Shown piece by piece: positions 43,501 through 55,760 of a stretch of DNA of 64,000 bases (the first letter of the stretch is position 1; each line of letters begins with the position of its first letter). Location: assembly GCA_037903475.1 (NCBI GenBank), contig JBAJFG010000560.1, positions 992,001-1,056,000 on the forward strand. Reading direction: 5' to 3'. The DNA comes from Ancylostoma caninum. Lineage: Eukaryota > Nematoda > Chromadorea > Rhabditida > Ancylostomatidae. The translations under genes were made by a program, and so were the position numbers. Under the pieces are notes generated by a model, which searched no databases, had not been told where the DNA came from, and saw only the letters and a program-made list of their open reading frames with translations.

Positions 43501-46500
43501 CTTCATCGGTGGACCCGTATCTTGGCGTCCCCCGCTCCATTGGGCCCTAGCGGGCCCTTTCTCCATCGGTGGACCCGTGTCTTGGCGTTCCCCACACCAC
43601 TGGGCCACGGCGGGCCCTTTCTCCATCGGTGGACCCGTGTCTCGGCGTTCCCCGCACCACTGGGCCACGGCGGGCCCTTTCTCCATCGGTGGACCCGTTT
43701 CTTGGCGTTCCCCACAGCATGGGCCACGGCGGGCTCTTTCTCCATCGGTGGACCCGTGTCTCGGCGTTCCCCGCAACACTGGGCCACGGCGGGCTCTTTC
43801 TTCATCGGTGGACCCGTGTCATTGAGTTCCCCACGGCACTGGGCCACGGTGGGCCCTTTCTCCATCGGTGGACCCGTGTCTCGGCGTTCCCCGCATCACT
43901 GGGCCACGGCGGGCCCTTTCTTCATCGGTGGACCCGTGTCAGTTCCCCACGGCACTGGGCCACGGTTCTTTCCATCGGTGGACGGCACCACTGGGCCACG
44001 GCGGGCCCTTTCTCCATCGGTGGACCCGTGGCGGCATGGGCCACGGCGGGCCCTTTCTCCATCGGTGGACCCGTGTCTCGGCGTTTCCCGCATCACTGGG
44101 CCACGGCGGGCCCTTTCTTCATCGGTGGACCCGTGTCATTGAGTTCCCCACGGCACTGGGCCACGGTGGGCTCTTTCTCCATCGGTGGACCCGTGTCTCG
44201 GCGTTCCCCGCACCACTGGGCCACAGCGGGCCCTTTCTCCATCGGTGGACCCGTTTCTTGGCGTTCCTCACAGCATGGGCCACGGCGGACCCTTTCTCCA
44301 TCGGTGGACCCGTGTCTCGGCTTTCCCCGCACCACTGGGCCACGACGGGCCCTTTCTCCATCGGTGGACCCGTTTCTTGGCGTTCCCCACAGCATGGGCC
44401 ACGGCGGGCTCTTTCTCCATCGGTGGACCCGTGTCTCGGCGTTCCCCGCATCACAGGGCTACGGCGGGCCCTTTCTTCATCGGTGGACCCGTGTCTCGGC
44501 GTTCCCCGCACCACTGGGCCACGGCGGGCCCTTTCTCCATCGGTGGACCCGTTTCTTGGCGTTCCCCGCACCACTGGGCCACGGCGGGCCCTTTCTCCAT
44601 CGGTGGACCCGTGTCTCGGCGTTCCCCGCACCACTGGGCCACGGCGGGCCCTTTCTCCATCGGTGGACCCGTTTCTTGGCGTTCCCCACAGCATGGCCAC
44701 GGCGGGCCTCTTTCTCCATCGGTGGACCCGTGTCTCGGCGTTCCCCGCACCACTGGGCCACGGCGGGCCCTTTCTCCATCGGTGGACCCGTTTCTTGGCG
44801 TTCCCCGCATCACTGGACCACGGCGGGCCCTTTCTTCATCGGTGGACCCGTGTCATTGAGTTCCCCACGGCACTGGGCCACGGTGGGCCCTTTCTCCATC
44901 GGTGGACCCGTTTCTTGGCGTTCCCCACAGCATGGGCCACGGCGGGCTCTTTCTCCATCGGTGGACCCGTGTCTCGGCGTTCCCCGCACCACTGGGCCAC
45001 GGCGGGCCCTTTCTCCATCGGTGGACCCGTTTCTTGGCGTTCCCCACAGCACTGGGCCACGGTGAGCTCTTTCTCCATCGGTGGACCCGTGTCTCGGCGT
45101 TCCCCGCACCACTGGGCCACGGCGGGCCCTTTCTTCATCGGTGGACCCGTGTCATTGAGTTCCCCACGGCACTGGGCCACGGTGGGCCCTTTCTCCATCG
45201 GTGGACCCGTTTCTTGGCGTTCCCCACAGCATGGGCCACGGCGGGCTCTTTCTCCATCGGTGGACCCGTGTCTCGGCGTTCCCCACAGCACTGGGCCACG
45301 GCGGGCTCTTTCTCCATCGGTGGACCCGTGTCTCGGCGTTTCCCGCATCACTGGACCACGGCGGGCCCTTTCTTCATCGGTGGACCCGTGTCATTGAGTT
45401 CCCCACGGCACTGGGCCACGGTGGGCCCTTTCTCCATCGGTGGACCCGTTTCTTGGCGTTCCCCACAGCATGGGCCACGGCGGGCTCTTTCTCCATCGGT
45501 GGACCCGTGTCTCGGCGTTCCCCGCACCACTGGGCCACGGCGGGCCCTTTCTCCATCGGTGGACCCGTTTCTTGGCGTTCCCCACAGCACTGGGCCACGG
45601 CGGGCCCTTTCTCCATCGGTGGACCCGTGTCTCGGCGTTCCCCGCACCACTGGGCCCGGCGGGCCCTTTCTCCATCTGGACCCGTTTCTTGGCGTTCCCC
45701 ACAGCACTGGGCCACGGCGGGCCCTTTCTCCATCGGTGGACCCGTGTCTCGGCGTTCCCCGCACCACTGGGCCACGGCGGGCCCTTTCTCCATCGGTGGA
45801 CCCGTTTCTTGGCGTTCCCCACAGCACTGGGCCACGGCGGGCTCTTTCTCCATCGGTGGACCCGTGTCTCGGCGTTCCCCGCACCACTGGGCCACGGCGG
45901 GCCCTTTCTCCATCTGTGGACCCGTTTCTTGGCGTTCCCCACAGCATGGGCCACGGCGGGCTCTTTCTCCATCGGTGGACCCGTGTCTCGGCGTTTCCCG
46001 CATCACTGGGCCACGGCGGGCCCTTTCTTCATCGGTGGACCCGTGTCATTGAGTTCCCCACGGCACTGGGCCACGGTGGGCTCTTTCTCCATCGGTGGAC
46101 CCGTGTCTCGGCGTTCCCCGCACCACTGGGCCACGGTGGGCTCTTTCTCCATCGGTGGACCCGTGTCTCGGCGTTCCCCGCACCACTGGGCCACGGCGGG
46201 CCCTTTCTCCATCGGTGGACCCGTTTCTTGGCGTTCCTCACAGCATGGGCCACGGCGGGCCCTTTCTCCATCGGTGGACCCGTGTCTCGGCGTTTCCCGC
46301 ATCACTGGGCCACGGCGGGCCCTTTCTTCATCGGTGGACCCGTGTCATTGAGTTCCCCACGGCACTGGGCCACGGTGGGCCCTTTCTCCATCGGTGGACC
46401 CGTGTCTCGGCGTTCTCCGCATCACAGGGCCACGGCGGGCCCTTTCTCCATCGGTGGACCCGTTTCTTGGCGTTCCCCGCACCACTGGGCCACGGCGGGC

Positions 46501-46983
46501 CCTTTCTCCATCGGTGGACCCGTATCCGTACTTAGTTGATTGGATATACAATGTCATGCCTTCCTATTCAGAGGCGATGCGGCAATAGCACCCACCAGAT
46601 GAGGCGACCGCGTAGGTCAACCCTCCCGAGCTTCCGAGACGCGGCAGCCTTCATAGCACCCGTCCATCTCTTCCTGCAAGTGCACTCAGCGTCGCATCAG
46701 TGGAAGGCTGGTTTTCCTGCTGCGTATATTGTACAGCCTGAAAGCTCGTAAACACTCCCTCACTCCTATGCGGCGAGACCGCCAGCGAAGGTGATGAAAT
46801 CAACATCCCGTGCATGCGGGCGAGCCAGCAGTGACGTAATTTCGGGTCCCGAAGCGAACGTGTCTGCGTCCATGGAAATCGGCCATTTCGCCACACAGTC
46901 TGCGCCTCAAGATTGCGGTGTCTATGAGTGCCGCTCCGTATCTCTAACCGCTCTAGCCCCCTTACGGCGCTTTGTTTAATAGA
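40538..46983 (-). mobile_element. Non-autonomous Helitron, copy 2 (6,446 bp) with expanded minisatellite
   Basis: The minus-strand 5' end is TCTATTAAACAAAGCGCC (46,983) and the 3' end GGGGCGCTAG (40,538), preceded by the same 10-bp GAA-loop hairpin as copy 1. Host A (40,537) and T (46,984) belong to the interrupted pentamer microsatellite, so the empty site ATATTA|TATTA is self-evident. The outer 0.6 kb (plus left) and 0.45 kb (plus right) match copy 1. Almost everything between is a 60-bp minisatellite. No Rep/helicase is encoded, so mobility would need an enzyme from elsewhere. Confidence 0.88.
41176..46527. repeat. 60-bp minisatellite array (~89 monomers) with higher-order duplications
   Basis: The consensus unit contains CCATCGGTGGACCCGTGTCT, CGGCGTTCCCCGCACCACTG and GGCCACGGCGGGCCCTTTCT (60 bp). 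At least three variant types alternate: CTCGGCGTTCCCCGCACCAC, CTTGGCGTTCCCCACAGCAT (about 58-59 bp) and CATTGAGTTCCCCACGGCAC. Because 60 is divisible by 3 and the unit lacks stops, frames of up to 545 codons are open on both strands. These are not genes: the phase changes at every short variant and no frame is conserved. Scarred short units lie at about 43,935-44,040. Confidence 0.95.
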
Positions 46984-47025
46984 TATTATATTATGTTATA
47001 TTATATTGTATCATATTATATTCGT
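46984..47025. repeat. (ATATT)n microsatellite, right part
   Basis: Continuation of the 40,435-40,537 pentamer repeat beyond the Helitron, with some substitutions. Confidence 0.85.
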
Positions 47026-47193
47026 ACATGGAGTCTAACTTTGCGATAGTTTGTTTTCAGTTGCTTATATTTAATATTATTTTTAAATAACATTAATTAA
47101 TTGATTAATATTGATATAATTAGTATTTGTATTATTTTATTTACCGTCTGGGCCCCCAATGCGACGGAGACCCCATTTTTTCTCACGCCGCAG

Positions 47194-48575
47194 AATATTC
47201 GAATTTTCGAATATTCGAATGTTCGAATATTTGTTCGAATAACATTCCATTCGGTAAAAACATTTCCTACCCATGTATGTAGGCGAACAATGCGATATAT
47301 TTCCCAATCACAACGGGCATAAAAGTTCTCGGGTAGTAAGTTGCATCTGTCGTTATGGAATTTCTCACAACTTTCTCATAAATGGAAGCTTGTGCTGCTG
47401 TGGACTTGGTCCGTTAACGGTTTTAAAATTGCAACTGGTTGAAATTCTTAAGCTTAAGGACGCCTATCTCTCTTGAGATCTGTAACCATCATCAAAGGAT
47501 CGTGAAGTGGATGACATCCTTCGTCCGTGGAAAAGCTTTCTTTTTAATATCTCTGTGCTGTAAACGAGCCATGATAGTGAATGTAGGGGTATTGACGCTG
47601 TAAAAATAATGTTGGGTGCAGTGGTTCAGTTACTTTGATTATGAATGAGCTTCCAGCTGTCAACAAAAAAGCAAGTCAGCGATATGAAAACAAGTCAGGG
47701 ATATAAAAAAAAAAACACTGCGGGTTACCTCGTTCCTCATTATTACTTCTGTTTATTCGGTACAGCTGCATGCTTGTATGTTGAATGTCAAAACCAACAG
47801 AACTTCTATAACAAGAAGTCGGAGTATGTTTGAGCAGAAAGGTTAATAAAAGGATCTCAAGATATTGTGTCAACTTCGAATTCCATAACTGACGATTACA
47901 TATGTACTTAGGAAGAGTTTCAACGAAGCAGTAGTCGGAAATCAGCTAAATATAAGGAAGAATGCTGTGGAAAACTTATTATTGCACATAGTTTGCAGTT
48001 CACTTACATAGTTCTGGAGGAAAGGCCTGAATAATCAGAAGTTTAGCAAAAACCGCTGGTTTTTCAAGTATCTTGGAAAGCACATACGCACGTTTTACCG
48101 GAGAGGTGATAGTCGCCAACGTCGTATAATTCGCAGAATTGCAGTTTCAAAACTTTCAAATGCGGTTGGCGACTCTTAAATACAAGACACGTACAAAGAT
48201 ATGCGCAGGTTCTTGGGGAAAATTGAGATTGAAATGAGAAATTGGACTGGGACATCAATTGGAATGGTTCTTCAGCGAGGAAATGGAACTGAAATAACAG
48301 TTGCGAAGCAAAACAATTCCAAATATTCGAATTTTCGGCCTAAAACATTCGAATATTCGAGTTTTCGAATAGTTCCGGGCCCTCGAATTTTCGAATTATG
48401 CGGGGCCCTCGAATTTTCGAATACGCGAATTTTCGAATTTTTCGGTACCCCCGAATTTTCGAATATTCGAACTTTCGAATTTTTCGGAACCCCCGACTTA
48501 CCGTATATTCGAAAATTCGAATATTCGAACATTCGAATAAATATTCGAATTCTATTCGATTCGGTCAAAACTCTA
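47194..48575. mobile_element. TTCGAA-bordered element, copy 2
   Basis: Same organisation as 7,602-9,148: a short left TTCGAA block, about 1.05 kb of shared interior (TACCCATGTATGTAGGCGAA ... AACTGAAATAACAGTTGC) and a right TTCGAA block ending ATTCGATTCGGTCAAAACTC. It stands outside the Helitron, 210 bp past its end, so it is an independent insertion. It is flanked on the left by a fragment of the dispersed repeat also seen at 30,590. Confidence 0.65.
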
Positions 48576-51500
48576 GCGGGAGCGTAGTATCTAGGGTTTT
48601 GCGGGATATAGGTGGTACGATAGGTGGACGAGAACCAGCAACTTTTAACGCTTGTATATGGACAGCTGATGTAAAACTGCCACCAAACGCAATAATACTA
48701 CCACTTCCACACATACTGAGCCATTAAAGAGCACCTGGAAAGCTTGTCGAAAATAGGCCGAAAATTCGGGTGTCGAGGACATTGAAGCAACCAGTTGGCC
48801 TTGGAAAAAAAAGAAACAGAATTTTTGGGGAGAAATCAGTATACATAGGACAAAATGGAAACTAACCGGCTAGATAAATTAATTCAATTAATGACTTGTA
48901 ATCGCTTTAAAGAACTCGGATATCCGGAAAAGAAAACGTCCTTCTACACTTCTTCTATGCTGGGTTGCCTTTTCCTCCGAAACTCCGAAATTACAACATA
49001 AGCGCAATTGAGTATTTGAATTCGAATACAGCTAATACTTTATTTGCTTCCAAATATAAAAATCAGCATTATCCATTATCCTAACTTGTCATGTTCAACA
49101 GAAGTTCAATTTCTTTTTTCCGCTCCGAATAACATTGAATTCACATGCAAACTCCACAAGTATCCACGGCTTGAAACTTGCTGTAGAACCCGAGGTAATG
49201 TGCTTTTTCGTCCATAAATGGGCGCTACATATTGATTTTTCTCGCTCAACAGACTAAGGGATTGATTATACCCGGGTTGAGAAGAAGTCAAAGAGAGGTC
49301 CTCCGCCTGCTCATGGCTGTCCTCAAATCTCATATCGAACCCTTTCGGCACTGCTTGTCATAATGGGTTGCATAAATCTGCAGCAACCCTGGAGAACACT
49401 TCCCGAAATATGTTCTCATTAATGCCTATGAAGAGTCCCATCTGCGCGCGCTGCCGGACTTTCGTGAAACCGCACGCGGACCCGGTATGCCGCGATTTGG
49501 GACTGTCTGCTCAGGTCACTGTCCTGCTTCCAGTTCTGAGCATAACTTTTCCACGGGTATATAGTGTTTTTAAGAGATGCGGATATGAGTGATGCGGTAA
49601 GACAAATTATGCAGTGGGCGTGTTTTCGCAGAGGAACCCAACAGCTTGATCGTATACGAGCATTTATCACCGGCAAAAAAAGTTTTGAAAATGATCGCAG
49701 ATATTTGAACAATGTTGTGGACGAAATCTGAAACTACCCCTACGCCATAGATGCATGAAGGTAGGTGGTGTAACAGCTCATGCTAATATTCTAGCAGAAA
49801 ATTAGCTGATTATACAGCACCAAGGTTACTCGAGGTTAGACAGTAACGTTTAGGTTTGATTCGAGAAGTTTGAATCGAATTTCGAGACGACATTTTTCGA
49901 AGAGATCGAATTACAAGTTAGCAGAAACACCGAATATTGAAACAACTCGAGGGAATCCTGCTTATCCTGCTTAGGACACTGAATAGTAAAGGGCAGATTG
50001 AGAAATTGAGTTGTTCAATAAAACCGATGTCGACGAAACCGCATCCAGCTCAATGTCTGATTCGGTTCATGAATGTTCTTGGAAGTGTACTGACCTTCTC
50101 ACACATCTAGCATGGGGACGTTCTTCAAGTAATATTTGATACATTTCACCAACTTCCCAACTACGTAATCGTCATCACTGAGTGTTCCTGATCGCTCCGA
50201 CTAGCACATCATTTTCTGGAAAACTTGCACACCTTAAAAAAGCGGGTGGGCTGAAACCTCCCCGAGAACGTTCATGAATCCCTCCAGAGGCCCGCTGTCG
50301 CGATACATTTGAATTTTTGCTCATTAGCTTACGTTGAGGTCCCAGTTATTCATAAGGACAATACGAATTCGAGAATAAACAAGAGTTCGTGCACCGTGCA
50401 AAAGTCCAGCACTGTGCGCACGTGCACGGAGTAATAACAGAATTATTTGCTTTCGCAATTTAAATGTGCGCGAAACGTTGCACCGTGAACAAGCCTTTGC
50501 AGTTTGCTTTTCAACGAACTCGTATCCCTAAAATGCATGAAAACCCTTGCAAAAAAAGGGAAATTAAGAGCAGCAAGAGATTCCCTGTCAACAACGTTAG
50601 TGCTCGCTGTTGATTAGAGCTCTATGGAGCGAGTCGCAGCACAACCTCAGTGCTCATCTCAATTTACTTTCGTAGTATTAGCTAAACTACGAAGATGATA
50701 CATGTTGTGTGTGTACTGTTCTCGAAACATTCGAAACATTCTGAAAAAAGTTCATCGGGAAGTTTTGCTTGTTCTCCTACAGCTCATTCCAGTCGTTGCA
50801 GAGGTTTGGAAACTGCAACTGTTGGGTAAGCTCATCGTTGGCTTTGAGATAGTCAGAACTGTCTCCGTAGCTAGATTAATCCGACCCTTGAGGCATTTTG
50901 TAGACGCTACAATCAAGCAAATAATGTGCAGTCGCAGCCAGCACAACGGTCCAGAAGATACTCATAAGAAAAGAAGAGATTTCTTGGGGAAGTAATAATA
51001 TTCTGTGTCGAAAGCGAATGTTTATTTTTTGGAGAAGCTGTATGTGCAGAGTCATTGACGTCATCGAATTTTCTCACGTTAGCGATGCTGACGTTTTTAT
51101 TCTATACGAAACTGTGAGGATCCAGTCTTATAACCTGACAAGAGCAAAATCTTGATATGGCAGAGCCCGATGTTCAAGTCTCCAAGGTCAATCTGATCAG
51201 GAAAATAGTGAGTAACTCTATGAAAATGAGTGTGCCGAACGGGGGAATAAGCGAGTGGATGCACAAATGCGTAGCTCAGTCATCAGGTAAGCGAATACTA
51301 CGAAAGCCTATGTAGTTAGGTAGCTTGGATTTATATCTCTGTCTTCCGATTTACAAAAAAAAAACGAAAGGGGACATGAAAAAGGGTATGAAACACTTTC
51401 GAACGACGTTTGAGCTTGCTACATGTCCTCGGTAGAGATTTGCTCGAGGAGGTGCACAAACAGTTCACCGGAACAATAGTTGCTCCGATTTTTCCAGTCG

Positions 51501-52848
51501 CAGCTTACGTGAAGCAGAGATGAGAACCGAGTGGAAAAAGGTGTTATCCAATGTTGGACACGAAGCCCCGGTCAGATTGACGAAGCAATTTGGAGAAGGT
51601 TCACACTAGGCGAGATGCATTGATTTTCTGCTGCGAAGTCGTCCAGAAGCACTAGCTAACCAGGACGAATTAGATGTCCCAGAGGCGGCTTCGGTTCCAT
51701 ATCGACGTTGCTCGGCGGCTATTTACGTGGTCGGTCTGACCTCGCTGCTCCACCCGTGCACCGAGCACTCTCTCACCAGGCCCTTGCCGTCCTGCGTTGG
51801 CATCTGCCACACACTCTCTCCCCCGCCTTCCTTATTCTAGCCAAAAACGTCCAGACAAGAGATTAGCAGTGACAGCGAAATGTTCCTGGGGTTGTGCTGA
51901 GCATCTATAGCTCACTCTGCCAAAGACTTGCCTGGATAGAGCTCCACTCTCGTCTTTTCCTGGGCTCTCACGCAGCCCACGCAAGGCGCAGACCAGATTT
52001 GCGCTGTCGACGTTTTCAAGGCAATTCCAGCCTACACCGAGTGATTACTCTTGATTAGTTTATCACGTTGAGTCAATCGATGCGGTTACATTCCCAATAT
52101 GACGCAGGAGAGGAATTCTAAAAATCACCGCTTCTTCGTTGGCCTTCCCCTTCCCGAGTGGCAAACATGTCATGTGGATAGATTAGCCCAATTTTTTTCC
52201 GCAATGTAGACTGTGGTTATGAGTGCATGCGTGCTTTTAATTTGGACAAGGCATAGACGAACGCAGAGCTGGGGGGGGGGGGGGGGAGTGCTCACAGCTA
52301 CCCTCCATGAGTGGGGAATGAAAAAATACGCAACAGTTTCGAAAATTACTTTACAGCGTGACAATAAAGTGTTTAGCCAGAGGTTTGTTTTTGCAAATAT
52401 TTCTTCCGTCCTTGCTCTTGGAAATTCCATGACTTTTTATTTGTGTTAACAATCCAACTGTTTTGAACATATACTTATAATCCCATGCTCCATAGTTCTA
52501 TCTAGATCTTGTTTGAGTGACAAAAAAGAAAGTAGGTGGAGATGAGCACTACCCGCTAGTAGAGTCTTGGTAACGTCTTCTCCAAAAACTCTTTCAGCTG
52601 CACCTCGAATCACCGATTTTCTACCGAGTATTCAAGGCGATGGAATACGTATTACTGACGCCTTCTTTGCCTAAAGTAATGCTTTTGGCCAGCATTGACC
52701 AGGAAAGGACGATAGACTCTCACCCTCTCTTTTTGCCACCGAGAAGAATAAATCAATTAAGAGAAAAAACAGTCAGAAATTAAAAGTGAGTAAAGGTACA
52801 ACGCAGTAAGCAGAACTGAGTGGAAAAAATGCTTGATTATGTCTTATA
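48576..52848. other. No recognised gene
   Basis: About 4.3 kb without a recognisable exon, RNA or bounded repeat. A 16-bp poly-G run lies at 52,271-52,286. Confidence 0.35.
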
Positions 52849-55760
52849 CCATACCAACGGTGTCGCTTGATAAAACTGCGCGATGTATGCGATTTCGTGT
52901 TTTTTTTTTCGTCGCTTTTCCATAACTCCCTTCAACATCAACAGTCTTCAAAATGTAGCAGATATTCGGAGTCAGAACGGTCCAATCTATCTAATAGTAC
53001 GCTTAGAATTTGACAATCTCAAAATGTTTGGTGATCAACAATCAAAATGCGCTGCGTCGAGTCTCTCCCAGTTATATCCGCAGGTACTTTCCCTGACTGT
53101 GGGGTCCGTTAATCCCCCATCTTCAGGGGAAGTCATACCACTGCACCACAAATTTATTTTTCAGGATATGGACATGGTTGGGACAAGAACGGTACCTCAT
53201 AAGGCTATTTTAGCATTTTCTTAGAAGTAGGATAACAATTTCATCGATTTCAACCACTATTTCCAGATTTTCAGCTTCCTGAAGACAACGCGATTCGTGA
53301 AGTTCTCTCAAGTATTTTTCGACAATTGCGGAAATATGCTGACTGCGATTGTGCTTCTAATCGTACAAGGGTGCGATTCATGCAAAATTTCCTTTTTCAC
53401 CACGAAAAATTATTTTTTCGATGCTAAAGTAGATTTTTCAAAAAATAATCCTGAAACGCACAACTCATCACTTGGTATGATTTTCAGACCTCTGCAACGG
53501 GATCAGCCGCGTAATTTAAAGGCAGCACTCACGGAAATTTTCACTTCCAAAATTAGTCACTTACCATGTAGCTGGCCGCTGGACAATCGCAACAGTAAGT
53601 TGAACACCTTGAATGGCCGCCTACCTGCGAAGATACTGCCGTGGACACATCTGCCGCTCTGGACATTAGGGTTCCTTCGCGCCAACTAACGCGGTTGACA
53701 AGGTGTGTGCATGCAGTTCAGCAGGGGCTTGTTTATGAAATTCGTACCACTTGCAGGGTTCCGTGGCGGGACCCATCACGGAACACTCGTCCGCGCTGTG
53801 GACACACATGATATACCGCCATCATTCTCTGTGCTTTTCGCATGTTTCACGCTACTTCATCGTTGTCAATGAGCTCATCGTCCCTAGAAACCCCGATTTA
53901 GCGCGAAATCTCCAACCCCAAAATTTCCGTGAGTGCTGCCTTTAAGGGTTGGACCTGCGATTTCGACAAAATCGCGGTTACATGAACTTCCCTGGATGTT
54001 TTCACTTTTCATAGTGAATTCTGCACAATATTAAGTCCAACCATCCAGATGATATTGATCCATTAACAATGATTCCACTATAATTCGTTCATGCTCATAT
54101 TTCCTCCAGCATTCTACCCAGATCCCTGGCAGACTATTATCGCGGCCTCGGTCTCGCTCGATCGAAGGATCGTTGGAAGTCGCCGTAGACTGATGCGCCC
54201 TGCGGTACTTTAGCAGCTCATGGATGCGATTACATTTGAAAAAGGTTAAGGGAATATTTAGAAAGGGAAACTTCACAGAAAACTAAGAAGTTTTTTATTT
54301 TATTGAGGAGGTATGGTATAGAGCCTGATTTTCAAAACTTTTCAGGCCTTCTGTTCAAGAATTTATCGGATGGGAGTTTTTCACAGTTATGCGCATGATT
54401 GCCGGAGAATTGTTTGATGCTGAGATTTTTTTGATCGAGGAATCATCCGCCATCACTTTCATGCACCATGTCCGGAAACAAACCAAAATACGCTTGAACT
54501 CGCGTCAATTGTGTCAAACAGGTGAGTTGACACGTAACCTCTTTTTTTGGACCCTTACTCGAATTTCTGTAGTGATAAAGCCAAAAGCGATAGAAATTAG
54601 TATGAAAAAACTCCTATTCGTAATTTTTTTCCAACAGCAAACTCTAAGATCTCTAAAAATCGGATTTCATACTGTACTTCTTCGACAAAATAAAAGCTTC
54701 TTAGTTTCCCAACCAGTTTTCAAACTAATTTCAACTGTTCTCGGCTTTATCTTTACGGAAATTCGAGTAAAGTTCAAAATAAGAGGTTAAGTGTCAACCC
54801 ACTAGATGACTCCTCGATCAAAAAAAAATCTCAGCATCAAACAATTCTCTGGCAATCATGCGCATACTAACTGTGAAAAACTCCCATTCGTTAAATTTTT
54901 GAACAGAAGGCCTGAAAAGTTCTGAAAAACAGGTTCTATACTATCCTTCCTCGATAAATCATAATAATATTGTGATAATATTGTGCAGAATTCACTATGA
55001 AAAGTGAAAACATCCAGGGAAGTTCATGTAACCGCGATTTTGTCGAAATCGCAGGTCCAACCCTTAAATTACGCGGCTGATCCCGTTGCAGAGGTCTGAA
55101 AATCATACCAAGTGATGAGTTGTGCGTTTCAGGATTATTTTTTGAAAAATCTACTTTAGCATCGAAAAAATAATTTTTCGTGGTGAAAAAGGAAATTTTG
55201 CATGAATCGCCCCCTTGTACGATTAGAAGCACAATCGCAGTCAGCATATTTCCGCAATTGTCGAAAAATACTTTCAAGAACTTCACGAATCGCGTTGTCT
55301 TCAGGAAGCTGAAAATCTGGAAATAGTGGTTGAAATCGATGAAATTGTTATCCTACTTCTAAGAAAATCCTAAAATAGCCTTATGAGGTACCGTTCTTGT
55401 CCTAACCATGTCCATATCCTGAAAAATAGATTTGTGGTGCAGTGGTATGACTTCCCCTGAAGATGGGGGATTAACGGACCCCACAGTCAGGGAAAGTACC
55501 TGTGGATATAACTGGGAGAGACTCGACGCAGCGAGTCTCTCTTAATTGTATCCTTAGGTGATTTTGATTGTTGATACCAAACGTTTTGAGATTTTCAAAT
55601 CCTAAGCATACTATTGGATAGATTGGACCATCCTGATTCCGAGTATCTGCTCCATTTTGAAAACGATTGAGATTGAAGGCAGTTATGGAAAAGCGACGAA
55701 AAAAAAAAACGCGAAATCGCAGACATCGCGCAGTTTCATGAGGCGACACCGTTGGTATCG
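52849..55760. mobile_element. Large inverted-repeat element with TA flanks, 2.9 kb
   Basis: The left arm (52,849-53,519, then 53,942-54,035 and 54,300-54,470) is repeated in inverse orientation in the right arm (54,800-55,760). The ends are CCATACCAACGGTGTCGC and CGATACCAACGGTGTCGC, next to TA on both sides. The arms carry the sequence GACAATTGCGGAAATATGCT and a tRNA-like A-box word (GTGGTGCAGTGGTATGAC). The left arm is longer because of a piggyBac-type insertion and about 260 bp absent from the right arm. No transposase is recognised; the 54,389-54,790 frame at the centre has no known domain. Confidence 0.7.
53520..53941. mobile_element. piggyBac-type MITE (family A), 422 bp, with in-window empty site
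   Basis: Perfect 22-bp inverted ends starting AGGCAGCACTCACGGAAATT are flanked by TTAA at 53,516-53,519 and 53,942-53,945. The opposite arm of the surrounding inverted repeat (about 55,065-55,078) has the uninterrupted sequence with a single TTAA, so precise duplication of TTAA on insertion is shown directly. Internal near-palindrome: GTTCCGTGGCGGGACCCATC at about 53,758. Confidence 0.92.

Noticed and set aside
41300..46539. Giant repetitive proteins on both strands
   Set aside because: They follow from a stop-free 60-bp tandem unit; frames shift at every short variant and all six frames are open.
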